This document shows, in pieces, positions 1 through 7,814 of a stretch of DNA of 64,000 bases. The stretch lies in contig NZ_CP015519.1 of NCBI RefSeq assembly GCF_001887775.1, positions 496,001 to 560,000 on the forward strand, in the 5' to 3' direction. Positions within the stretch are counted from its first letter, which is position 1; every line of letters begins with the position of its first letter. The notes under the pieces were generated by a model that was not told the DNA's origin, made no database searches, and was given only the letters and a program-made list of their open reading frames with translations. Source of the DNA: Syntrophotalea acetylenivorans (lineage in GTDB: Bacteria > Desulfobacterota > Desulfuromonadia > Desulfuromonadales > Syntrophotaleaceae). The translations under genes and the position numbers were made by a program.

Positions 1-274
1 GTTGGTGTTTGTCCAAGAATCTCTTAACGATATTATTTTATACGAACGCTCATCAGTAATCCAGTCGTTTAGTATGCAGAGTATTTAGTTCCGGGGGCTT
101 GAGTGGAAATATTCTTCGATGTGGTGCGTTTTCCGTAAAGATAATTATTGTCCCAATATATAATTGTGCTAGCAGATTGAAAAAGTCTGAGAAGCATATA
201 GAATATTTAAGCATTTTCGTTAGTTGTGTTTCTGTGAGAGCGTATCACAAGTTTTTATAACGGAGGGTATGTCG

Positions 275-1740
275 ATGACGGAAAAGAAACAGTTGAGGAT
301 TGCTACCCGGAACAGCGGGTTCATCGATCCGGAAAACATTGACTCGTACATTGCAGCAGGCGGCTACCAGGCTCTAGGAAAATGTCTCGCCGAGATGACA
401 CCGGAGGAGCTGATCGAAGAGATCAAAAAGAGTGGTCTTCGCGGGAGGGGCGGCGCTGGTTTTCCAACGGGCGTCAAATGGAGTTTCGCTGCCGGTTATC
501 CTTCTGATGTCAAATACGTTATCTGCAACGCTGACGAGGGAGACCCCGGCGCTTATATGGATCGTGCGGTATTAGAAGGGGATCCGCACAGTGTTCTTGA
601 AGCTATGGCTATTGCCGGTTACGCCATCGGTGCCAGTAAGGGAACTATCTATATACGCGCTGAATATCCTCTGGCTATTAAGCGCTTACGTATCGCAATC
701 TCCCAGGCTCTCGACTATGGACTGCAAGGCACCGATATTCTCGGCACCGGTTTCGATTTCGAGATTGAAATCAAATATGGTGCCGGTGCCTTTGTCTGCG
801 GCGAAGAAACGGCTCTGATTCGTTCTATTGAAGGCAACCGGGGGAGCCTTATACCAAACCTCCTTTTCCTGCCGAGGCCGGTTATTGGGGGAAGCCAACG
901 GTTCTCAACAATGTGGAGACTTTGGCCAATATTCCTGCCATTATTTTAAAGGGGGCTGACTGGTACAGCAGCATCGGGACTGAAACCGCCAAGGGGACCA
1001 AGGTCTTTTCCTTGGTGGGTAAAATTCAAAATGTGGGCCTGATCGAGGTCCCAATGGGTATCACCCTGCGGGAAATTGTATTCGATATCGGTGGAGGGTG
1101 CCGCGATGGGAAAAAGTTCAAGGCGGTTCAGACCGGTGGGCCGTCCGGTGGCGTGCTGACTTATAAGGATCTCGATGTTCCTATCGACTATGAGCATCTG
1201 GCGGCCTGCGAGTCGATAATGGGATCCGGCGGCATGATCGTTATGGACGAGGATGCCTGCATGGTCGATGTGTCCAAGTTTTTTCTTAACTTCACCATGG
1301 ATGAAAGTTGCGGCAAGTGTGCGCCGTGCCGTATCGGCTCCAAGCGGCTGTTTGAATCGCTGGAGGCCATTACCCTCGGCCATTCCAGCCTTGCGGACCT
1401 GGAGCGTCTTGAAACCCTGGCCCGGCAGATTAAGGACACCGCCCTGTGCGGTCTCGGTCAGACCATGCCTAACCCCATATTGTCGACCCTGCGGGTTTTC
1501 AAAGATGAATACATAGCTCATGTGGTGGACAAGAAGTGCCCGGCCGGTGTTTGCAAGAATCTCCTCGAGTTTTTTATTTTGCCGGAGAAGTGTACTGGCT
1601 GTACCCTGTGTGCCAAGGTCTGCCCTGTTGAATGTATCAGCGGCCATGTGAAGCAGTGCCATGTAATTGATCAGGACCTTTGCATCAAGTGTGGAGTTTG
1701 TCTGGCAAAATGTAAGTTCGATGCTATCGTCAAACGCTGA
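275..1740 (+). pseudogene. NuoF/HymB-type NAD(H)-FMN-FeS subunit, split by a frameshift
   Basis: Diaphorase subunit of the complex I 51-kDa / FeFe-hydrogenase HymB family, which moves electrons between NAD(H), FMN and FeS clusters. The first frame carries the FMN/NADH loop [16 protein letters not shown] and [15 protein letters not shown]. The second frame carries the [4Fe-4S] ligand block [14 protein letters not shown] and two C-terminal ferredoxin-type clusters ([12 protein letters not shown] and [11 protein letters not shown]). The frames join at a G5 run at 840-844: a sixth G would restore the family sequence NRGEP through to the second frame. The start at ATG 275 fits GGAGGG at 262-267, whereas ATG 269 is only one base from it. 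The thioredoxin-like [2Fe-2S] N-terminal domain of longer HymB proteins is absent. Partner subunits are not in the window, so hydrogenase versus formate dehydrogenase context cannot be decided. It may be intact if the frameshift is a sequencing error. Confidence 0.85.
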
Positions 1741-1753
1741 TTACCCATCTGTT

Positions 1754-1795
1754 ACAACGACAACGGCCCGCTTTGGAGCGGGCCGTTGTCGTTGT
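1754..1795. terminator. Bidirectional hairpin terminator between convergent genes
   Basis: A perfect 19-bp inverted repeat (1754-1772 with 1777-1795) closes on a TTGG loop. It sits between the stop of the nuoF-like gene and the stop of dnaE2, which converge here. It can serve both strands, although the T-tracts are short. Confidence 0.8.
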
Positions 1796-1797
1796 AT

Positions 1798-4700
1798 TCA
1801 GTCTTGCAGAAAACCCAACCATTTCACATTGAGCGAAATTACGCCGAATTCTTCCTCGACCAGTCCCTTGACCAGATAGGGGCGGGGCTGAGCCAGTAAC
1901 CGACAAAAGCGGTCGTAGATTGCGGGAAACAGGGTGGCGTCGAACAGGGCGCTGTGGTCCTCAAAGGTGGCGAATTCCATGGGGCGTCCTTCGTGAGTGC
2001 GAATCGGCTTGCCGGTGACCCACCAACCGACCAGAGTAACGTGACGCCCGATCCAACGAGACAGAGCGGCTGCAGGGACAGCACCGCTGCGAGCAATGGC
2101 CATGCGGCAGTGATCCAGAGGATGGTGGGAGACGGGCAGGGCGAGGCTCTCCAACTCCTGGGCCCTTAAGATGTTGCGCTCGCAGGGAGGCAAATCAGGT
2201 ACGTCCGGTGGTGGTTCGGCGAACAGGCCGCAGCTGTCCGGTTTTACCTGCTGCCGCCTGTTAAGCAGCAGCCAAACCAGCTGCGGTCGTCTATCCGCTC
2301 CCTCCAGCTGATCAAAACAACCCGCTTTGATCAGCAGTCTGATATCGCTTTCGCACAATTGCGGCAACCGCGCCAGAAAATCGGCAAAATCGGCAAAGGG
2401 ACCGTGGTGCTCACGCTCTTTTAACAGGTTTTCGATTGCCTGGCGGGTGAGGGAGACGATCTGGAGAAATCCGACTTGCAGTTCTTTGCCGCAACCGCGA
2501 TAGGGGTAGTCGCTCTGGTTGATATCGGGGGGCAAAACGGTCAGACCCAGGCGACGCGCTTCAGACAGGTAACCGAGGGTGGAATAGTAGCCGCCGCCGT
2601 TGCTGATCACAGCGGCCATGAATTCAGCCGGGTAGTTGGCCTTGAGCCAGGCCGATTTGCAGCTGACCAGAGCATAGGATGCCGAGTGAGGCTTGCAGAA
2701 AGAATAACCCGCAAAGGATAGAATCTGCTCCCAGACTTGTTCAAGAACCGGTTTGTCGATTCCCCGTTCTTCTCCTCCGGAGAGGAAACGTTGATGAAAG
2801 TCACTCAGCCGTTGATGCTTGTCCTTTTTACTAACGATCTTGCGTAACTGATCGCCTTCGCTGGCGGAGAACCCGGCCAGGGCCATGGAAATTTGGGTGA
2901 TCTGTTCCTGGTAGACGGCCAGTCCGTAGGTTTCCTCAAGGATAGGCATCAAGTCGGGGTGCAGGTGGCGCCAGGCTTTGCCCCGCATGCGGGAGACGAA
3001 CTCGCGAATGAAACGATTGGCTGCCGGGCGGATAATCGACGAAGCCATGACCAGGTGCTCAAACAGGTCGTCTTCGCCGGGCAACGGCTGCCGCCTCCAC
3101 ATCTTCTGCAGCAGTTGGCGGGTTGCCGGTGACTCGATATAAAAGCAGCCGACGGTTTTCCCGGCGCTGAGCAGAGCGCGGGTCTTGTCGTCGCTCAAGG
3201 GCTGCCAACTGCGATAGTCGATGTTCTTGCCATGGTATTGTTGAATGGCTGCGAGAGCGTCGCGGATGACCGCCAGCGAGCGGTTGCCGAGAATGTCGAT
3301 CTTTACCAGACCGGCCGCTTCCGTCTGGTCTTTTTCCCACTGAATGAGAGGGCGGCCGCTGGCGGAGGTTTCCACCGGTACATAACAACGCATGTCGTCA
3401 GGGACCACCACCAATCCGCCGCAGTGCTGGGACAGGTGGCGCAACTGGCCGTTGAGTCGGCTGGCCAGTGCGACGATGGTTTGCCAGTCTTCGTGCAGGT
3501 CTTCGTCTTGAAACAGCGGATGGTTTTGCAAGGCCTGAACGCCTTTGGCCGGCGACCAGCAACTGGCCAGCCGATCGGTTATCGATTTGATTTCGGCGGC
3601 GGGCAGACCGAACACCTTGGCAATCTCCCGCAGAGCGGAGCGGCTTTTGAAGCCCACCTGATTGGCGACCATGGCGGCTCGTTGGCGGCCGTACCGTGCA
3701 AAAGCAAAATCGAGAATTTCGTCCCGCTCATCCCAGGGAAAATCGATGTCGATATCGGGAGGGTCTTGTCTTCCCTCGTTAAGAAACCGCTCGAAAAACA
3801 GGTTGTAGCGTAAGGGGTCGACGTGGGTAATGCCAAGGCAATAGGCGACCAATGAAGCGGCGGCGCTGCCCCGGCCGCAGGTGCGCGGCGACCGACCGGC
3901 CAACTCCTGCACAACCAGAAAATAATGCGCGAAACCTTTGTGAACGATGAGATCCAGCTCTTTAGTCAGACGTTTTTCAATGCGGTCGTTGAGGGCTTCG
4001 TAGCGCCACAACGCCCCATTTTTAGCCCTCTTAGTTAATTCCGAAGCGGCCCTATGGTCTGTCAGATTTTCGTAGCGAGGAAAAATTGTCTCCCTGAATT
4101 CCCAGTCGGTTTTACAGGCAGCTGCGATCTGTGCGGCATTTTTTACCGCCTCGGGACAGTGGGGCAGGCGGGCGGCCAGATCCTGAACCGAACAGAGCCG
4201 GGCCTCGGGATTGGCACAATCGGTGTCCGACAGGCGGGACAGGGTCGTGTTTCCTGCAATGGACCGCAATACGCGGTGTAGCTGGTGATCGTCATCATGA
4301 AGAAAGGTCGCTCGCGTGGTGGCAACGGGCGGCAATTGCAGTTGCTCAGACAGCTTTCGTGATGCTTCCAGGGTGTGCCCGGGGGAAAGCTCAACATAGA
4401 GACTATGGCGATCTTGCTGACTCAAACAGGTGAGCAGATCGCGATCATCACTGATAACGAACAGTCCGGACCGGCGACGGGTCAGAGTGGTTGCAAGGTC
4501 AAAGTTGGAATCATTATGCAAGGCCGAGATTAGCCGGCAGAGATTGCGATAACCGGCTTGGTCACGGACCAGCAGGAGAGCTCGCTGTCGGCCGTTGATC
4601 AATTCGCTGCCGACTAGGGGAATGATGCCGGTGCGTTTTGCGGCGGCAATAAAATCGGGTAAACCGTAGAGACCATTGCGATCGGTCAGTGCCAACCGCT

Positions 4701-4803
4701 TCATGCCCAGGTCTCGCGCAGCAGCACATAACGCGAGCGGAGTGTGTAACCCCCAGTTGGGCGAAAAAGATGAATGAACATGAAGGTGGACGAAGGAACT
4801 CAT
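1798..4803 (-). CDS. dnaE2: Error-prone DNA polymerase III alpha subunit DnaE2 (ImuC)
   Basis: Replicative-type C-family polymerase used in damage-induced mutagenesis and translesion synthesis. The 1001-residue protein starts with a PHP domain (FVHLHVHSSFSP near residue 4). The palm has PDIDIDF at residues 349-355, whose aspartates match the E. coli DnaE D401/D403 pair, and a later VKIDILGNRSL supplies the third acid. The helix-hairpin-helix and OB-fold region follows. It is slightly shorter than typical DnaE2 (about 1030-1080 residues, from memory). It is the last gene of lexA-imuB-dnaE2, starting 8 bp after the imuB stop. That linkage to imuB and lexA marks it as DnaE2 and not the housekeeping DnaE. 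Confidence 0.92.
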   Translation of the reverse strand: MSSFVHLHVHSSFSPNWGLHTPLALCAAARDLGMKRLALTDRNGLYGLPDFIAAAKRTGIIPLVGSELINGRQRALLLVRDQAGYRNLCRLISALHNDSNFDLATTLTRRRSGLFVISDDRDLLTCLSQQDRHSLYVELSPGHTLEASRKLSEQLQLPPVATTRATFLHDDDHQLHRVLRSIAGNTTLSRLSDTDCANPEARLCSVQDLAARLPHCPEAVKNAAQIAAACKTDWEFRETIFPRYENLTDHRAASELTKRAKNGALWRYEALNDRIEKRLTKELDLIVHKGFAHYFLVVQELAGRSPRTCGRGSAAASLVAYCLGITHVDPLRYNLFFERFLNEGRQDPPDIDIDFPWDERDEILDFAFARYGRQRAAMVANQVGFKSRSALREIAKVFGLPAAEIKSITDRLASCWSPAKGVQALQNHPLFQDEDLHEDWQTIVALASRLNGQLRHLSQHCGGLVVVPDDMRCYVPVETSASGRPLIQWEKDQTEAAGLVKIDILGNRSLAVIRDALAAIQQYHGKNIDYRSWQPLSDDKTRALLSAGKTVGCFYIESPATRQLLQKMWRRQPLPGEDDLFEHLVMASSIIRPAANRFIREFVSRMRGKAWRHLHPDLMPILEETYGLAVYQEQITQISMALAGFSASEGDQLRKIVSKKDKHQRLSDFHQRFLSGGEERGIDKPVLEQVWEQILSFAGYSFCKPHSASYALVSCKSAWLKANYPAEFMAAVISNGGGYYSTLGYLSEARRLGLTVLPPDINQSDYPYRGCGKELQVGFLQIVSLTRQAIENLLKEREHHGPFADFADFLARLPQLCESDIRLLIKAGCFDQLEGADRRPQLVWLLLNRRQQVKPDSCGLFAEPPPDVPDLPPCERNILRAQELESLALPVSHHPLDHCRMAIARSGAVPAAALSRWIGRHVTLVGWWVTGKPIRTHEGRPMEFATFEDHSALFDATLFPAIYDRFCRLLAQPRPYLVKGLVEEEFGVISLNVKWLGFLQD

Positions 4804-4811
4804 GGTGTCTT

Positions 4812-5972
4812 TCAGATGTTACGGCCCCAGCCCAGCGACTGATTTCCAAAACGGTAGCGAAGTTCATCTAAAGCGCTCTGCAGGGTGTCGCTGGCCCGTG
4901 TTGTTTGTGGCGCGGAAAATAAGCTCAACTGCCGGCTGGGCGCAACCAGTTGCTCACAGCTTAATCGCAGTAAGCGCAGGCGAATGCGGCGTTGCCAGGC
5001 CCGTTGTAACAGCTCGTCGGCGGCAGTCATAAGATCCAAATCCAGATGGCAGGGTGCGGCTAAAGTCAGACGCCGTTCAGCGCTGTAACCATCGGCATAG
5101 ACCAGGACCAGACGTAGTCGTTTGCTGCCGCGGCCCAGGCGACGCAGATGCAGTCCGCACCTTTCGGCCAAACGACCCAGAGCCGCCCGGATCGCAGTTT
5201 CTTCGTTGCTGGCCTTCTCCAGCAGTGCTTCCTCGGTGACAATCATTTTTCGTTGTGGGGGCCGAACGGGGTCGGGATCAATGCCGTGGGAGCGTTGTTG
5301 CAACAGGGCGGAAAAAGGGCCGCAGATCGGTTCCAATTGTGCGATGGACAAGGCCGCAATTTGCTCCACTCGGCGTAGATTGAGATCCTGCAGCAACCGC
5401 TCGCTTCGCATCCTGCCGATCCCCGGCAGGCTGGAAACGGCCAAAGGAGCAATGAAGTTTCGCTCACTGCCGCGCAACACGTCGCAGATACCCGGACGAT
5501 CAAGGTAACTGCCGGCCATGCGAGCCACCAATTTATTGCCGGCCACACCGCACATCGCCGGCACCCGCAATCGGTCGGCGATCTGTCGCTCAAGGCGAGT
5601 GGCGACATCAAGGGGGGAACCGAGCAATCGTCGACTGCCGGTCAGGTCAAGAAACAATCGCCCCTCGCCGTTTGGTTCCCACAGGGGGCTGTAGTGACGG
5701 GCCAGGTTTTGCAAAACCTGGCCTGCTTTACTGACCAATTCCGGTCGGGGTGTCAGCAGTTGCAGGGCCGGGCAGCACTTGCGGGCCAGGTGAACGTTCA
5801 TGCCGGCGATAACGCCGTCCCGGCGGGCTTCGTCTGAAACGCAGCGTAACAGGCTGCCCTGACTCTGGCCGGCTGCCACGGCCAGAGGCCGGTGGCGCAG
5901 CGAGGGATCGACGGCTCGCGCCAGGGCGACGTCAAAATCTGGCACTGCCAGATGAAGAATATCGCGCGTCAT
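4812..5972 (-). CDS. imuB: ImuB, catalytically dead Y-family polymerase homologue
   Basis: A Y-family (DinB/UmuC-like) fold of 386 residues that in known mutasomes bridges DnaE2 to the sliding clamp without polymerising DNA. Where active enzymes read HVDMD, this one has HLAVPDFD (residues 7-14). The second acidic motif before FLDLTGS reads GEGRL and not SIDEA, so the metal-binding acids are missing, as expected for ImuB. The helix-hairpin-helix region contains [15 protein letters not shown] canonical beta-clamp binding motif QLSLF lies at residues 348-352. The gene starts one base after the lexA stop, so the two are translationally linked. No imuA (RecA-like) gene is adjacent. Confidence 0.9.
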   Translation of the reverse strand: MTRDILHLAVPDFDVALARAVDPSLRHRPLAVAAGQSQGSLLRCVSDEARRDGVIAGMNVHLARKCCPALQLLTPRPELVSKAGQVLQNLARHYSPLWEPNGEGRLFLDLTGSRRLLGSPLDVATRLERQIADRLRVPAMCGVAGNKLVARMAGSYLDRPGICDVLRGSERNFIAPLAVSSLPGIGRMRSERLLQDLNLRRVEQIAALSIAQLEPICGPFSALLQQRSHGIDPDPVRPPQRKMIVTEEALLEKASNEETAIRAALGRLAERCGLHLRRLGRGSKRLRLVLVYADGYSAERRLTLAAPCHLDLDLMTAADELLQRAWQRRIRLRLLRLSCEQLVAPSRQLSLFSAPQTTRASDTLQSALDELRYRFGNQSLGWGRNI

Positions 5973-5973
5973 A

Positions 5974-6582
5974 TCAACGGTAGTGACGGATCACTCCGAC
6001 TACCACTCCTTCGATCCCGAAGGGCACATCGGCGGCGACGGTAATGGGTTGCATGGTAGGGTTGGCGGGATGCAGTTCAATGCTCTGGCCATTGCGATGC
6101 AGCCGTTTGACGGTGGCTTCATTATCGAGTAGAGCAACCACTGTCTGACCGTTTTCGGCTGTGACCTGTTTGCGTACTACGACGTAGTCGCCGTCAAGGA
6201 TGCCGTCATCGATCATCGAATCGCCGGCAACATGCAGTACAAAGTGCTCTCCTGTACCGACCATGGCTGGCGGGACATCAATGGAATCAGATGTTTCTAT
6301 GGCTTCGATTGGTTTACCGGCTGCAACGGTTCCGGCCAACGGCAGCTTCATGCCCTGTTCGGGTTCGGCGGCGGCTGCCAGGCGCAGACTGCGACGACCG
6401 TTCCAGTTGCGGCTCAACAGCCCCTCGCGTTCCAGGCGGACCAGATAGTTCTGGACTGTGCCGAGAGAGCGAAAACCGAAGGCCTTGGCAATCTCCTGCT
6501 GCGAAGGGGCAAAGCCCTGGCTTTCGATGTATTGTGAAATAAACTCAAACACCTGTTTTTGTTTCGGGGTTATCGGGCTCAT
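5974..6582 (-). CDS. lexA: LexA SOS repressor, first gene of the mutagenesis operon
   Basis: Repressor of the SOS response that self-cleaves when stimulated by RecA filaments. The protein has 202 residues: an N-terminal winged helix ([11 protein letters not shown], then [19 protein letters not shown]) and a C-terminal S24 peptidase domain. The scissile Ala-Gly is at 88-89 in GTVAAGK. The catalytic serine is S122 in GDSM and the lysine is K159 in ATVKRL. Encoding it with imuB and dnaE2 implies direct control of the cassette by this LexA, probably a dedicated second copy as in other lexA2-imu operons. A 9-bp direct repeat lies 33-52 bp upstream of its start. Confidence 0.95.
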   Translation of the reverse strand: MSPITPKQKQVFEFISQYIESQGFAPSQQEIAKAFGFRSLGTVQNYLVRLEREGLLSRNWNGRRSLRLAAAAEPEQGMKLPLAGTVAAGKPIEAIETSDSIDVPPAMVGTGEHFVLHVAGDSMIDDGILDGDYVVVRKQVTAENGQTVVALLDNEATVKRLHRNGQSIELHPANPTMQPITVAADVPFGIEGVVVGVIRHYR

Positions 6583-6614
6583 GCAAAACTCCTGTGATTG
6601 ATGATCAAAGTGTA

Positions 6615-6634
6615 TGCGTAAGTTTTGCGTAAGT
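6615..6634. promoter_or_regulatory. Direct-repeat candidate LexA operator
   Basis: TGCGTAAGT occurs at 6615-6623 and again at 6626-6634, an 11-bp period that puts both copies on the same helix face. It lies in the 129-bp gap between divergent lexA and the HTH/zinc-ribbon gene, 33-52 bp upstream of lexA. It does not match the gamma-proteobacterial CTG-N10-CAG or the Gram-positive box. Its assignment as the operator is inference from position and symmetry. Confidence 0.45.
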
Positions 6635-6711
6635 CAAGAAGAAGAAGGGCACAGAAAACAGTCTATGTGTGCTAAGCTTGACAAGGAAAGCAACCACTGA
6701 AAGGAATTGTT

Positions 6712-7047
6712 GTGGCCGATAAACAAGCCCTTAGACCTCCGGTGCCTGTCGAACGGGCCGCCACGTTGCGGCAGCAGATCGTTGCGGTGCTGCAGCAGCG
6801 GTCCGTTTCCGCCAAGGATCTGTCGATGGAGATCGGTATGCCTGAAAAACAGGTTTATGATCATTTGGAGCACATTCGACGCAGCTTTAAGAAGCAGGGG
6901 AAGTCCCTTCGCATTGAGCCGGCCAGGTGCAAGAAGTGCGGGTTTATCTTCGAAAAACGCCAGCGTTTTCATAAACCGGGTAAATGTCCAGCCTGCCGCG
7001 GCCAGGCGATTGAAGAACCCCGGTTTTCTCTGTTGGGTAGTGACTGA
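6712..7047 (+). CDS. HTH plus zinc-ribbon predicted transcriptional regulator
   Basis: A 111-residue protein beginning at GTG 6712 after AAAGGAA. The first half forms a predicted winged helix (LRQQIVAVLQQRSVSAKDLS, then MPEKQVYDHLEHI). The second half is a rubredoxin-like zinc ribbon with two CxxC pairs, CKKC and CPAC. This matches a small family of predicted regulators with an HTH fused to a zinc ribbon (COG3357-like, from memory). The target is unknown. It is transcribed divergently from lexA and shares its promoter region. Confidence 0.7.
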   Translation: MADKQALRPPVPVERAATLRQQIVAVLQQRSVSAKDLSMEIGMPEKQVYDHLEHIRRSFKKQGKSLRIEPARCKKCGFIFEKRQRFHKPGKCPACRGQAIEEPRFSLLGSD

Positions 7048-7212
7048 CTCTTTTTCCCAGGTTGAAAAAATCTTTTCGAGCTTGACACAAAACTCTATAA
7101 TGCCGTAAATATAGAATTTATTTATATTTCTAAGATATTTTAAGGCTGTTGCAACTGGGCGACATGCTTCTAAATCACCGATCTTTCTAGGCACGAGAAG
7201 GGCTTCCTCACG

Positions 7213-7662
7213 ATGGACTATAAAGGAATTATTGATCAGGCGGTGGGAGAGATCTTTTCCACCATGCTTTTTTTGGAGGTTAAGGCCCTTTCGAGCGAGC
7301 CGGTTTCCAGCTCTGAACAGCGCATGCTCTCTGGTATGATCGGTTTTGCCGGCGATCTGCGGGGAACGGTGGTTATTCATCTACCTGCGAAGGTGGCTAT
7401 TGCCATCACCAATGCGTTTTTAGAACTGGATCTTGACGAAGTCAACGATGAAGTTAAGGACGCCATCGGCGAGTTGGCCAACATGGTCGCCGGCGGTATC
7501 AAATACCTGTTGCCCGACCAGGATCAGGATGTGCAGTTGTCGATCCCGTCAGTTATTTCCGGGCGAGGGTATACCTGCGAGGCGACGGGGAAAACCGAGC
7601 GATTCGCGGTTGAGTTTGAGACTGTCGGCGGTCGCTTTATCACGGAATTGCTCGTCAAGTAG
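7213..7662 (+). CDS. CheX/CheC-like phosphatase-fold protein
   Basis: A 149-residue cytosolic protein of the CheC/CheX/FliY family, which dephosphorylates CheY-type receivers. The active-site signature D-x3-E-x2-N is present as DAIGELAN (D83, E87, N90) on a predicted helix. The surrounding beta strands (GFAGDLRGTVVIHLP, RGYTCEATGK) fit the CheX fold. The chromosomal neighbours are not chemotaxis genes, so the receiver it acts on cannot be named. It is followed by a strong terminator and appears monocistronic. Confidence 0.75.
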   Translation: MDYKGIIDQAVGEIFSTMLFLEVKALSSEPVSSSEQRMLSGMIGFAGDLRGTVVIHLPAKVAIAITNAFLELDLDEVNDEVKDAIGELANMVAGGIKYLLPDQDQDVQLSIPSVISGRGYTCEATGKTERFAVEFETVGGRFITELLVK

Positions 7663-7698
7663 AACAGTCTTCTCCCGGATTTCGGCAAGGAAGTATTA

Positions 7699-7749
7699 AA
7701 ACAAAGACGGCCCGCACACATTATTAATGTGTGCGGGCCGTCTTTGTTT
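7699..7749. terminator. Strong rho-independent terminator after the cheX-like gene
   Basis: An inverted repeat of about 25 bp (7699-7723 with 7725-7749) has a GC-rich centre GACGGCCCGCACAC and a T-rich 3' end. It separates the cheX-like gene from pckG, and on the plus strand it ends in TTTGTTT. Confidence 0.85.
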
Positions 7750-7814
7750 CTGAGAAAAGGAGGTTTTTACGATAAAATTAAAGCACAGAACCCCTTAAGG
7801 CAGGAGGTGTGGTT

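Noticed and set aside
946-1662. Minus-strand frame across the second half of the nuoF-like gene
   Set aside because: The plus strand carries FeS motifs; the antisense frame is a shadow.
7082-7101. TTGACA and TATAAT close together upstream of the cheX-like gene
   Set aside because: The spacer is only 8 bp, incompatible with one sigma-70 promoter; each may belong to another weak partner but none is convincing.
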